Positions 45,543 through 54,070 of a stretch of 64,000 nt of DNA are shown here, one piece after another; position 1 is the first letter of the stretch, and each line of letters begins with the position of its first letter. The notes below the pieces were generated by a model. The model was not told where the DNA came from. It worked only from the letters and a program-made list of their open reading frames with translations, and searched no databases. Position numbers and translations under genes: made by a program. Source of the DNA: Natronogracilivirga saccharolytica (GTDB lineage Bacteria; Bacteroidota; Rhodothermia; Balneolales; Natronogracilivirgulaceae); NCBI RefSeq assembly GCF_017921895.1, contig NZ_JAFIDN010000009.1, positions 119,410-183,409 on the forward strand, given 5' to 3'.

Positions 45543-46313
45543 ATGACCCTGCGTTTGTTAGCCATAGCTTGCATCATGGTCCTGTTAGCAGCACCGGGAC
45601 AACCGCTCGGGGCGCAGTCGCGCACCGAAGATGCCAAAGACCGTCTCGACGGCAAAGATGATCCGGCCATCGTCCAGGCCGCCCGGATCGCCTGGCATAT
45701 CGGTATCGATGTGATGCCCGCATTCTTCTACTTTCAGCCCATCGAAGAGGACGAGCCGAAACTCCGGTACAACCGCCACCCCTATCAGGACCCACAATTC
45801 TCGGGAATCCGCAATTTCGATGACGGATACAGCGGACTTTGGGATATCCAGGGGACCTTTTCCCTGCCGCAAACCTCCCGGGCCATGCAGCAGGTTTCGG
45901 CAACCGTCAAGCGCAACATCGGTTACTGGAGTTTGTCCGCCGGCTATGAATATCTCAAAGAGGATGCCGCACCCTATCCGATTCATCAGGGGCAGTTCCT
46001 GATCGGGCGCAAATTCCGCTTTCATCCGAAGGGGGATGGGGGCTTGCAGTTTGGCATGCGGACACTGCAGCTTGACGGAGACTACTATCCGGGTCCCGAT
46101 ATCGGTGTCAATCTGGAAATGTTTCCTCTGCGGCCCTTTTCGATCGGTTACCAGGGTAACTGGACCTACACCCGCTTTGCTGATGTGATCAACCATCAGC
46201 TTGACCTGGGGATCCATCTGTCATCCAGCCGGGTATTTTTCCGCTACCGCTGGCTTGATATCGGCGGTATCAAGTTCGATACGCTCACCGCAGGGTACGG
46301 GATTTATTTCTGA
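45543..46313 (+). CDS. Hypothetical outer-membrane beta-barrel protein
   Basis: 256 residues with a signal peptide (LLAIACIMVLLAAPGQPLGAQ) and amphipathic strands to a terminal Phe (AGYGIYF). Not assigned to a family. The barrel call rests on strand pattern and C-terminal residue. The gap before it carries the octamer repeat. Confidence 0.65.
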   Translation: MTLRLLAIACIMVLLAAPGQPLGAQSRTEDAKDRLDGKDDPAIVQAARIAWHIGIDVMPAFFYFQPIEEDEPKLRYNRHPYQDPQFSGIRNFDDGYSGLWDIQGTFSLPQTSRAMQQVSATVKRNIGYWSLSAGYEYLKEDAAPYPIHQGQFLIGRKFRFHPKGDGGLQFGMRTLQLDGDYYPGPDIGVNLEMFPLRPFSIGYQGNWTYTRFADVINHQLDLGIHLSSSRVFFRYRWLDIGGIKFDTLTAGYGIYF

Positions 46314-46381
46314 CGGCGGGCTCCTGATTTCGGTTGCTGACCCGGTTGCTGATCCGGTTCCTGCACGTGTTCCTGTACGGT

Positions 46382-47131
46382 TCACTCCTGACGACGGAGG
46401 ATCAGTTCGTGATGCGCGCGGTTAACGCACAGCAATGCCTGGATCACGGCCTTCCGGTTGCCTGAAAGTGCCCGCGACCAGTCTTTTTTCCAGCTCTGGA
46501 AAAAGGATGCCCTGTTTGAGGAAAGGATCCGGAAGCCCTGGCTTTCCACCATGGCTTCGAGTTTTTTCGCTGAAAAGGTGAAGGGATGTCCCTTGTCAAT
46601 GACCGCAAGCTCCATCAGCCCGCGGATGAACCGGCCCCAGAAGTGATACACATTCACTCTGAGATACATCATTCCGCCGGGCGCCAGGACCCTTCAGGCT
46701 TCGGACAGGATTTTTTCCGGCGACTCGGTGTGATCCAGAACGTTATCGGTAATCAGCAGGTCAAATTCGCCATCGCTGTACGGAAGTTTTTCCCCTTTTG
46801 CTTCGATGAATTCCACATTGTGCTCTCTGGCCTGCTCGCGGTGCGCGCGATAGGCAGGCTGCGACTCGAACAGACTGTTCAGCGGATCCGATGCGACGCT
46901 GCGCCGGCACCGGAGAAAGGATACGATTCCGACCGGACCTGCTCCCACTTCAATGACATCAGCATCCGGCAGACGAAATCCGTTCTTTTCAAGCTTTTCT
47001 TCGATGTCGGAAGCCAGAAGCTCCAGATAATCCGTTTCGTAAATATCGGTGACATTTTGCCACCACGCAGCCTCGTATTCCTGCGCCTTTTTCCATCGGG
47101 ATTAACTGCCGGACGCGGACGTTTTACTCAT
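46382..47131 (-). pseudogene. Class I methyltransferase with two in-frame stops
   Basis: Reading from the ATG at 47131, codon 10 is TAA (MSKTSASGS then stop), then the frame stays open through WKKAQEYEAAWW and IEVGAGPVGIVSF, the SAM-binding motif, and FDLLITDNVLDH. It meets a TGA at 46694-46696 (SEA then stop then RVLAPGGMMYL) and then continues to 46382. No frame change occurs, so two point changes explain the loss: probably GAA to TAA, and TGG or CGA to TGA. A methyltransferase of the UbiE/BioC type is intended; the substrate is unknown. Confidence 0.82.
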
Positions 47132-47377
47132 ATCAGCGGATTATGAAAGAGAATTCAATTGGTGAACCTGTTCCGTTACCGGAAAAAGCCGGCCGGATGG
47201 GATGCCTCAGCCGTGCTGCGCCGGGTACCGACTGCAAAAAAGCTACATACACGGGCTTTGCAAATTATTACGGGGAGGACGTAGGGTCACGGCGGATACG
47301 GCTTGCCATTTTTTGTGCAAAAATGCCCGTGATCCGCAGCGCAAAAAAAGTTCTTGACAAAAGGGTGGTTTATTTGT

Positions 47378-47397
47378 TACTATAATATTAGTACTAA
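47378..47397. promoter_or_regulatory. Palindromic operator upstream of the thioredoxin-fold gene
   Basis: TACTA-TAATAT-TAGTA (47378-47393) and the overlapping perfect palindrome TTAGTACTAA (47388-47397) lie 84 bases before the 47481 gene. They resemble BlaI/MecI-type operators in layout (dyads rich in TA), and a BlaI gene follows. The rest of 47132-47480 has no gene I can support. Confidence 0.5.
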
Positions 47398-47480
47398 AAG
47401 ATTAAAGGTGTTGCAATATTGAATGTTTCTTACTTTTTAATCTGCTTGATTAGAAAAACCAAGTAATTAGTAATTTTAAA

Positions 47481-48053
47481 ATGAGCACAATGAAGATTCC
47501 CATTATCTTTACTTTGCTAGTGCTATTCCTCGTGCAAGATTCCGCAACAGCCCAGCAATGGGTTCAAGATTACATTCAGCGCGAAGGATTTAACCCAGAC
47601 AGTATAGTGGCGTACATCCATGGGGAAATGCAGGGAGAGGTAGACTCGCCAGTTCCTGACTTTTCGTTCACTCCGCTTGGAAGCAAACAGTCCCTTAGCC
47701 TTGATTACTTTAACGGGCAGCCGACCGTGTTGATGCTCTGGAAGAAAGGTTGCTCAGGATCACGCATGCAGCTGTTCGAGCTCGAAAAGCTGCATGAAAA
47801 ATACGTCAGACAAGGATTGAATATTCTCTACGTATCGCCTGAGTCTGACTCAACCCTCAAGGCCTTTGAGAGAGAACATCATGTATCGGGAAAGATGGCA
47901 ACTATTCAGGAAAAGGAGCTGAGCAATCCATATCAACTGTTTGCTACGCCATCTGTTTTCGTAGTGAATAAGGCGGGCTTGGTGCAAGATGTATGGTTAA
48001 AACCCAAAAAAGTGCTCGAACTTGAAGAAATCATAACTCCTCATTTAAAATAA
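47481..48053 (+). CDS. Secreted TlpA/AhpC-like thioredoxin-fold protein with one cysteine
   Basis: 190 residues with a signal peptide and lower GC than its neighbours. The thioredoxin fold has WKKGCSGSRMQLF in the active-site position: C-x-x-S, so only the first cysteine is kept, and the cis-Pro region is FATPSVFVVNK. Could act as a thiol-dependent binder, peroxidase or isomerase; dithiol chemistry is unlikely. Lies upstream of the BlaI/M56 pair. Confidence 0.75.
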   Translation: MSTMKIPIIFTLLVLFLVQDSATAQQWVQDYIQREGFNPDSIVAYIHGEMQGEVDSPVPDFSFTPLGSKQSLSLDYFNGQPTVLMLWKKGCSGSRMQLFELEKLHEKYVRQGLNILYVSPESDSTLKAFEREHHVSGKMATIQEKELSNPYQLFATPSVFVVNKAGLVQDVWLKPKKVLELEEIITPHLK

Positions 48054-48241
48054 AAGTAAAAACGGGTCACTGTATTAAAAAGCAAATCAACCGGATGAGA
48101 TAGTGTTTTCATACTTACATTCAAGTTTTTAGTCGCAACATTAATTTGGCAAATCGTTAATTAGTGTCAAGTTGCTGCTAAAGAACGAGTCGGAAAGATT
48201 GATGTGAATATTTTCAAATTCAACGTAACTAAAGAACAACA

Positions 48242-48616
48242 ATGAAAAAATCTCTGATACCTCTGGGCGAAACGGAAATGGAGATTCTGCACCACGTCTG
48301 GAAGCTGGAAAAGGCAACCGTGGCGCAGGTTCAGGAGCGCATTCTGGAGGATCGCAAGGTAGCTTACACAACGATCATGACCATCATGAAAAACCTGTCT
48401 GACAAGGGGCTGCTGGACAAAGAGCTGCAGGGGAATACCTATGTTTACCGGCCCGCACAGCCTGCCGGAGAAGTGCAGCAAAACCTGGTGCGGCAGTTTG
48501 TGGATAAAGTATTCAAAGGCTCGCCGGCCGCGCTGGTTCAGAGCCTGGTAAAGGCTGAAAAACTGAGTCCGGAAGACCGCGAGGAGATTGAGCGGCTCAT
48601 TGGCAAAATGAAATGA
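48242..48616 (+). CDS. blaI: BlaI/MecI/CopY-family repressor
   Basis: 124 residues. Winged helix LGETEMEILHHVWKLEKATVAQVQERI, then YTTIMTIMKNLSDKGLLDKE, and the dimerisation helix with the protease-sensitive region (FKGSPAALVQSLV). Paired with the M56 protein at 48708 as in BlaI/BlaR1: stress opens the peptidase and the repressor is cleaved. Its targets may include the 47481 gene. Confidence 0.93.
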   Translation: MKKSLIPLGETEMEILHHVWKLEKATVAQVQERILEDRKVAYTTIMTIMKNLSDKGLLDKELQGNTYVYRPAQPAGEVQQNLVRQFVDKVFKGSPAALVQSLVKAEKLSPEDREEIERLIGKMK

Positions 48617-48707
48617 CCCTCGAAAGCGTACCGCCGCATGCCAGGCATGGCAAGATGCCGGCCCGGTCAATGCTGTCCGGTTAATCTGAACTACAAAACA
48701 AAAGATT

Positions 48708-50480
48708 ATGGAAATCCTGGTGAGTCTGATACAAGAAGTCATACGCATAGGAGCGCAACCGTGGGTGATGCCGGTGCTGACGGTGGCCGGAATCTGGACT
48801 TTCGCGGCTGTTGCGGTTCGGCTGGCGCTTGCCGTACTCCCTGACCGTCATACAATGGTGCAATACCATGGGCGGATGGCGATCCTCTTCAGTCTGCCGC
48901 TGATGTTTGCGGTGGCATCGGTTGCGCATTTTTTGCTTCAGCCGATAGCGGTGAGCGGTGCGGCATCAGTGCAGTGGCTGAACACAATCGTGGTTACGGC
49001 ATACGGACCGGCCCCGTTTGATGCGGGATCCGGTGATTCTGTTTCCTTGTTTTCGATGATTTCCACCCTGCCGTTTTTGTCCGGAATACTGATAGTCCTG
49101 GCCTTTGCAATGGCACTGTTCGGGGCAATCAGGATGGGTTTTCAGCTTTGGTCACTGCGGCTGATCATGCAGAACCCGGGGCAAAAGGCGGATGTGAGCG
49201 GGGATAAGATGGTCAGTAATGGCGAAAAGAGCGTTCTTCCAGGCAATGATACACGTACTGAAAATGACGCGCAGTCTGAGACCATTCGCCTGCTCATTCA
49301 AAAAATTTCACGCATACTCGGCATCGAAAAACACGTTGAAGTCCGTCAGCATCCCGGAATTGCGGTCCCCATGACCATCGGGTGGCGCCGTCCCCGCATT
49401 TTCCTTCCGGAGAAAACGTGGCCTGAACATGAGCTGGAGCTCATCCTGCACCACGAACTGGTACATATCCGGCGCGGACATTTTTTGCTGCGTACTCTCG
49501 AAGAAGGGGTGAGGAATCTGTTTTTTATCCATCCGCTGGTCCATCTTCTGGCCCGCGAAATCACAACCTGGCGCGAAATGGCTTGTGACTCGGAACTTCT
49601 GGCAACTTCCGCTACCGCCAATCGCGAATACGCCGAGCTGCTCTACCGGACTGTGCCTGCGCCCGGTATCGCGTCACCTGTGGCTTTGTCAGCATCCATT
49701 TCAGCAAACCCCGACATCAAAAAAAGGATCAAAACCATGGCACATTACCCGCGTGAATCAAATATCTGGAACCGTCGCCGCAGCACAAGTCTGACCCTGG
49801 CGGCCATCATCATGATCCCGGTGCTGATGCTGGCATCGTGCGATTTCGGCACCACACCCGATACCGAACAAGAAGAGGTATTCCGTGTCATCGAGTCGAT
49901 GCCCGAGCCGGTTCGCGGGATGGAGGCGATTTTTGAGAATTTGACGTATCCCGAAACGGCGCGTAGTGCAGGCATCGAAGGCCGGGTCATAGTTCAGTTT
50001 ACTGTGGATGAACAAGGCAATGTTGTCAATCCGGAAGTTGTCCGGGGTATTGGCGGCGGCTGTGACGAAGCAGCCATCGACGCGATCAAGGCAGTGGAAT
50101 GGACCCCCGGGACTCAGTACGGCGAACCGGTGAGTACTGAATTCAATCTGCCCATCACCTTCCGGCTGGATGCGGGCGACGATGAATCATCAGATGGTGA
50201 TCAGGAGGGCACGGAGACCGAAGCGGCCCGGCTGGATCTTCACATTCCGTCGTCCGACCTCACCTACATCGAATTTAACGGCAACCCTGTTTCCCTTGAA
50301 AATCTTTCAGAAAGGATCCGTGCTGCTACCGGTGAGGCAGCTTCATCATCCAACGGAACTGAAAATGAGCTGGTGGTTCAGCTTTCGGTAGATCGCTCCG
50401 CCAGTATGGGCATGGTTTCCGATGTCCAGAATGTGCTCCGGGAGAACCGCGTCCATCGCATCAATTATCAGTCGCTTTGA
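48708..50480 (+). CDS. M56 (BlaR1-like) peptidase fused to TonB and ExbD-like domains
   Basis: 590 residues. Three membrane helices in the first 150 residues, zinc peptidase motif HELVHIRRGH near 248 with LHH before it, another helix near 362-380, then a TonB C-terminal domain (YPETARSAGIEGRVIVQFTVDEQGNVVNPEVV, about 412-490) and an ExbD-periplasmic-like domain at the end (LVVQLSVDRSASMGMVSDVQNVLRE, about 505-590). The M56-TonB pairing is known; the added ExbD-like module is uncommon. It is the sensor partner of the BlaI repressor. Confidence 0.88.
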   Translation: MEILVSLIQEVIRIGAQPWVMPVLTVAGIWTFAAVAVRLALAVLPDRHTMVQYHGRMAILFSLPLMFAVASVAHFLLQPIAVSGAASVQWLNTIVVTAYGPAPFDAGSGDSVSLFSMISTLPFLSGILIVLAFAMALFGAIRMGFQLWSLRLIMQNPGQKADVSGDKMVSNGEKSVLPGNDTRTENDAQSETIRLLIQKISRILGIEKHVEVRQHPGIAVPMTIGWRRPRIFLPEKTWPEHELELILHHELVHIRRGHFLLRTLEEGVRNLFFIHPLVHLLAREITTWREMACDSELLATSATANREYAELLYRTVPAPGIASPVALSASISANPDIKKRIKTMAHYPRESNIWNRRRSTSLTLAAIIMIPVLMLASCDFGTTPDTEQEEVFRVIESMPEPVRGMEAIFENLTYPETARSAGIEGRVIVQFTVDEQGNVVNPEVVRGIGGGCDEAAIDAIKAVEWTPGTQYGEPVSTEFNLPITFRLDAGDDESSDGDQEGTETEAARLDLHIPSSDLTYIEFNGNPVSLENLSERIRAATGEAASSSNGTENELVVQLSVDRSASMGMVSDVQNVLRENRVHRINYQSL

Positions 50481-50518
50481 ACATCCATTGAATTTTCAAA
50501 ACAAATCGTTCAGCAGCC

Positions 50519-50733
50519 ATGATTAGTCCAACAAACCGGTTCAAAAAGATCATCGCAATTTCGTAATTTTGTTTGATCCTGCCGGCAGCTCAGGCGCTTT
50601 ATGCACAGGAAGCTGATGAGGCTCCCGTCGATTCCACATTTGAGGAAAAAATCAGCGATATGCGGCACGCGACTTCCGCCGGGAGCAAAAAGTGGAAGAA
50701 GTCAGAAAGCTTATGGATGATCAGGAGCAATGA
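50519..50733 (+). pseudogene. Small secreted protein, broken by a stop and a frameshift
   Basis: ATG at 50519 begins a signal-peptide-like sequence MISPTNRFKKIIAIS, then TAA, then FCLILPAAQALYAQEADE in the same frame. After SAGSKKWKK one missing base would continue VRKLMDDQEQ to a TGA at 50733. The product would be about 71 residues, in the M56 gene cluster. Lesions are read directly; the function is unknown. Confidence 0.55.
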
Positions 50734-50757
50734 TTTTTTTGGAGGGCTTCTCTGACC

Positions 50758-51129
50758 TCAGCCTGACTGATTTTCCGGTTCGCGAATTAATACTTCTACG
50801 GGAATGCCAAGCTTTTTGTTTATCAATCTGATCTGGTTGAGGGAAAGGCTGCGCTTTCCGGAAAGAATCTCGCTGGCTCTGGAGCGTGATCCGAGAATGT
50901 TTGCAAGGTCATTCTGAGTGAGGCCAAGTTGCTCCATTCGGAATGTGATGGCTTCGATCGGATCCGGTGCATCAATCGGGAAGTGTTTTCTCTCATATTC
51001 ATCGACAAGTATGCCGAGGATTTCCAGCTCGTCAGCCTCTGGGCTCCCGGGACGGGCATCAAATAGTACTTCAATGCGGCTCAGTGCCTTTTTATAATCC
51101 TCATCTGTATGTATTGGCCGGATCTGCAT
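50758..51129 (-). CDS. higA: HigA-family antitoxin
   Basis: 123 residues. Starts IRPIHTDEDYKKALSRIEVL, then an HTH (LTQNDLANILGSRSRASEIL). Antitoxins of this layout follow HigB toxins. The toxin frame just upstream is cut to 24 residues, so this antitoxin has lost its partner. It would also be the repressor of the operator at 51190. Confidence 0.9.
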   Translation of the reverse strand: MQIRPIHTDEDYKKALSRIEVLFDARPGSPEADELEILGILVDEYERKHFPIDAPDPIEAITFRMEQLGLTQNDLANILGSRSRASEILSGKRSLSLNQIRLINKKLGIPVEVLIREPENQSG

Positions 51130-51175
51130 GCTTTAGCCAGAACTCTTTTAACTTGTTGCGTGAAATGACGCGCAT
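51101..51175 (-). pseudogene. higB: HigB toxin remnant (first 24 codons)
   Basis: ATG at 51175 reads MRVISRNKLKEFWLKHADP, the standard HigB N-terminus, and stops at 51101 (TYR then TGA). A full HigB has about 95-105 residues. The HigA start lies inside it, so most of the toxin gene has been deleted. Confidence 0.7.
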
Positions 51176-51189
51176 GAGTAATATAATAA

Positions 51190-51206
51190 GTTCCCGAAAT
51201 GGGAAC
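51190..51206. promoter_or_regulatory. GTTCCC-N5-GGGAAC operator of higBA
   Basis: Perfect 6-base inverted repeat with a 5-base spacer, 15 bases upstream of the HigB remnant start. It fits an autoregulatory site for HigA. Confidence 0.6.
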
Positions 51207-51423
51207 AATATTTTCTTCTGTTTTTTCCCGTTTCAACTTTCAGGAATAAGATATGCTGATAAAGTAATCCTTAAAGCTGAGCAAATTATAGATCCGTTTC
51301 ATTTCAGTGTTGGACGCAATCGTTTTGATACAAAAATCGCCATTTTGTGCGGTTGATTGTTACATTACATTGAACAACATTGCTAACCGGCACAATTTGC
51401 ATTTAAAAGAAAAGAAGACAGGC

Positions 51424-52176
51424 ATGAATTCAAAAAAAGTGACCTTCCGGGGAGCGCTGGGCGAAACCCTGGCCGGCCGGCTCGACCTGCCCGACAACAT
51501 GAAAGCCAGCGCGCTGTTTGCACACTGTTTTACCTGTTCCAAGAGCCTCAAGGTGGTGGGAAATATTGCCAAAGAACTGGTGGCCAGTAATATCGGGGTG
51601 TTGCGGTTCGATTTCACCGGACTGGGCCAGAGTGAGGGCGAATTTGCCAACACCAATTTTTCATCGAATGTGGATGACCTGCTGGCCGCGGTGGATTTCA
51701 TGAAAGAGGAGACGGGCGGACCGCATCTGCTCATCGGGCATTCTCTGGGTGGCGCAGCGGTGATCCAGAGCGCGCATCAGATCCCGTCGGCCAAAGCCGT
51801 GGTCACCATTGGATCGCCATCGGATCCCGGACACGTAATCAAGCACTTTGAGACGCATCTGGATGCGATCGAGGAAAAAGGCGAGGCCGAAGTGACACTG
51901 GCCGGACGGAAATTCACCATCAAGAAGCAGCTGGTCGATGACCTCAACGCAGTGCGAATGGATCGCTGCATCCGGGATTTGGAGCCGGCCCTGCTGGTGA
52001 TGCATTCGCCGATGGATGACACGGTCGGCATCGAAAACGCTGCTCATATTTACAAGCTCGCGCGCCATCCGAAAAGCTTCGTCTCGCTGGATAAGGCTGA
52101 TCATCTGCTCCGCGACGACAATCACAGCCGGTATGCCGGTGCCATGATCGCCACCTGGTCGCAGCTGTATCTGTGA
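51424..52176 (+). CDS. Alpha/beta hydrolase (OsmC-partner type, without the OsmC domain)
   Basis: 250 residues from ATG 51424; a longer frame begins at 51307 without family similarity. Nucleophile GHSLGG, acid DD in SPMDDTVG and His in KADHLL. This hydrolase type is often fused to a C-terminal OsmC domain; here the frame stops at the hydrolase end, and no OsmC follows. Likely an esterase or peroxide-stress hydrolase. Confidence 0.86.
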   Translation: MNSKKVTFRGALGETLAGRLDLPDNMKASALFAHCFTCSKSLKVVGNIAKELVASNIGVLRFDFTGLGQSEGEFANTNFSSNVDDLLAAVDFMKEETGGPHLLIGHSLGGAAVIQSAHQIPSAKAVVTIGSPSDPGHVIKHFETHLDAIEEKGEAEVTLAGRKFTIKKQLVDDLNAVRMDRCIRDLEPALLVMHSPMDDTVGIENAAHIYKLARHPKSFVSLDKADHLLRDDNHSRYAGAMIATWSQLYL

Positions 52177-52496
52177 TGCGGATCCTGACGACCCGGAAAG
52201 CAAGCAGGCAGCGATTCAGTTTTATTTAACCGAATCACTGGATATCTCTCATATTTAAGTGTCTGGAGACAGGTTTGTTAATTATCAGGGTATCTTTTGG
52301 AATCATTAAATCCGTGTTTGAGTGCCGGCCGTCTTTCCAAGACTCATCTTTGCCGTAAAAAAGTCGCCACGATGCCGTTTCAATACAGTAAACAGTTATA
52401 CCCGCTAAAAGTAGTAGCTAAAATTTCTACCATATTTATTCGTTGTTTTTCTGCTGAGTGCTTGCGATACTGCCAGTTGAACTTAAAACTGACCTG
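52177..52496. other. Gene-free region before the relE-type locus
   Basis: About 320 bases with lower GC; no coding frame, repeat or terminator that I can support. The promoter of the antitoxin at 52497 should be at its right end. Confidence 0.4.
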
Positions 52497-52691
52497 ATGG
52501 ATATGGGAAAAGCTGATATCAAAAAAGAGGTGGAACATCTTCTTAAGGATCACCCCAAAGATGCTAATTGGGATGATCTGATGTACAAAATATACGTCCG
52601 TCAGTCTATTGAACAAGGGTTGAAGGATTCTGAAAGAGGCCGGGTGATTACTCACGAGGAGATTAAGAAAAAGTATCGACTGGCTAAATGA
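52497..52691 (+). CDS. Small antitoxin of a RelE-type pair
   Basis: 64 residues, starting MDMGKADIKKEVEHLLKD; a second ATG lies 6 bases on. Short, charged and helical (WDDLMYKIYVRQSIEQGLKD, then EEIKKKYRL), as in antitoxins of the RelE/StbE type. It overlaps the next gene by 4 bases (ATGA). The partner toxin is cut short. Confidence 0.75.
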   Translation: MDMGKADIKKEVEHLLKDHPKDANWDDLMYKIYVRQSIEQGLKDSERGRVITHEEIKKKYRLAK

Positions 52692-52831
52692 GAGTCGCCT
52701 TGACCAAGAAAGCCGAGGAACAACTCGATCAGATCTTCAGCTACATTGCCACAGATTCTGCACTATATGCCTATCGAACATTGGAGATAATAATTGAGCA
52801 AGCTGAAATAATTGTTACAAGGCAGTTTTAG
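52688..52831 (+). pseudogene. RelE/ParE-family toxin, truncated after 47 residues
   Basis: Starts MRVALTKKAEEQLDQIFSYIATDS, the RelE/ParE N-terminus, then stops (RQF and TAG at 52829-52831). About half of the toxin is missing. The Fic gene ends 14 bases beyond, on the other strand, so the truncation may be the left boundary of an insertion. Confidence 0.75.
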
Positions 52832-52844
52832 CCAATAAATAGTC

Positions 52845-53957
52845 TTAGAGATTTACACGATAACTTGTACTTCTCCCTCCTGCTTTTCCATACCGTACAA
52901 ATGCTTCCATTTCGACTAATTGCTGAATATCTCTTGTAGCTGTAGCTTTTGAAACCCTGGTTATCCCTACATACTTGCGGGCATTCATTCCGCCCTCAAA
53001 TCCGTCCGGTCCCTCGTCCAACATTCGGTTAATTACTTTCTTTTGACGTTCGCTGAGCTGATCTTTAAACCTGTCAAAAAACTTGACTTTTCGAAGTGTG
53101 AATTCTATCTGGCGTTCGGCTTTTTCCTGCGACTGGAGTAAAGTATCTATAAAGTAATGGATCCATTCTGTCACCTCATTCGATCGCTGTCCGGCTTTCA
53201 ACGCATTATAGTAAGCCTTTTTGTTGGACTCTATGGTTTCAGACAAACTTAATAATGCCGGACGACCTATACTCTGGGACAAAGCCTTTTCTGCAATGGC
53301 ACGCCCGATCCGTCCATTTCCATCTTCAAAAGGGTGAATCGATTCAAAATACAAATGCGCAAGCCCACTGCGAATCGGCCCGTTCTGCAATTGCCTTTTT
53401 CCGTCAGGGTCGGTTTTATTGAACCAATCAATAAATTGATCCATCTCTAAAGGCACCTGCGAAGATGGCGGAGCTTCAAAATGAACTCTTTCTTTACCCA
53501 TGGCACCTGATATCACCTGCATAGGTTCTTCATGAGTTCGCCATTTTCCCACCATATTTTTGTCGCTATCACCAAATAACACCCGGTGCCAACGAAAAAG
53601 CATCTGCCTGGTAAGTGGCTGTTTAAATGATTTTCTGACATCGATCATGAGCTCACCCACCCCTTCGGCTTTGGGGTCTTTTATCACCGCTGGGGAAATG
53701 TGAAGCCCCAGATTTTTTCGAATGGATGACAATACATCTTGCCGGCTGACAAACTCCCCTTCTATTTCAGAGGTTTTGACAGCTTCCTCCAACATCAGAT
53801 TAATGAGGGTTTCTTGCTGGATGTCTTCCGGCAAGGATTCCAGTATTCCCGAAATGCGCCCAACTTTTTCGGCAAACGTAAATAGTTTATCCTCAAGCCC
53901 TGAAAGACTATAAGTAAAATGTGGCCAATCGTTTTGTTGCCAGTTATATTGTCTCAT
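52845..53957 (-). CDS. fic: Fic-family AMP transferase with N-terminal inhibitory motif
   Basis: 370 residues from the ATG at 53957. Fic motif HPFEDGNGRIGR near 208-219; inhibitory motif TSEIEG (consensus S/T-xxx-E-G/N) near residue 65, so it is a class II, self-inhibited enzyme. A C-terminal winged helix (about 325-370, NARKYVGITRVSKATATRDI) can bind DNA, which fits repeats in its own promoter. Lower GC than the neighbours; both flanks end in truncated genes. Confidence 0.9.
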   Translation of the reverse strand: MRQYNWQQNDWPHFTYSLSGLEDKLFTFAEKVGRISGILESLPEDIQQETLINLMLEEAVKTSEIEGEFVSRQDVLSSIRKNLGLHISPAVIKDPKAEGVGELMIDVRKSFKQPLTRQMLFRWHRVLFGDSDKNMVGKWRTHEEPMQVISGAMGKERVHFEAPPSSQVPLEMDQFIDWFNKTDPDGKRQLQNGPIRSGLAHLYFESIHPFEDGNGRIGRAIAEKALSQSIGRPALLSLSETIESNKKAYYNALKAGQRSNEVTEWIHYFIDTLLQSQEKAERQIEFTLRKVKFFDRFKDQLSERQKKVINRMLDEGPDGFEGGMNARKYVGITRVSKATATRDIQQLVEMEAFVRYGKAGGRSTSYRVNL

Positions 53958-54032
53958 GAGCCAATTATAACACACATTCGGCTCATTATCAATATATAAT
54001 ATGAGCTGATTAGTTGGTGTAATCGGCTCACA
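53955..54032 (-). promoter_or_regulatory. Fic promoter with four alternating TGAGC-type half sites
   Basis: On the minus strand, TTGATA (53987-53992), 17 bases, TATAAT (53964-53969), then only 6 bases to the ATG, so the message may have no leader. Four similar elements lie in alternating orientation: TGAGCCAAT at the start, TGAGCCGAAT, TGAGCTGAT, and TGAGCCGATT. They overlap the -10/-35 region and suit binding by the winged helix of the Fic protein. Confidence 0.6.
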
Positions 54033-54070
54033 TATCATATCGGATAAAAACCCTTCGGCAATCTGCCGGA

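Noticed and set aside
46694..46696. Selenocysteine TGA in the methyltransferase
   Set aside because: A second, different stop (TAA) in the same frame and no sign of a SECIS-type element; the position is normally Trp, Tyr or Arg in this family.
46586..47146. Open frame of 186 codons opposite the broken methyltransferase
   Set aside because: Being open, it could have argued for a gene here, but the methyltransferase motifs on the other strand explain the sequence.
47143..47385. Frame of 80 codons in the gap before the thioredoxin-fold gene
   Set aside because: No family, poor composition, and it ends over the region with promoter-like elements; not supported.
47354..47386. Sigma-70 promoter TTGACA...TATAAT before the 47481 gene
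   Set aside because: The spacer is 21 bases, too long for a standard promoter.
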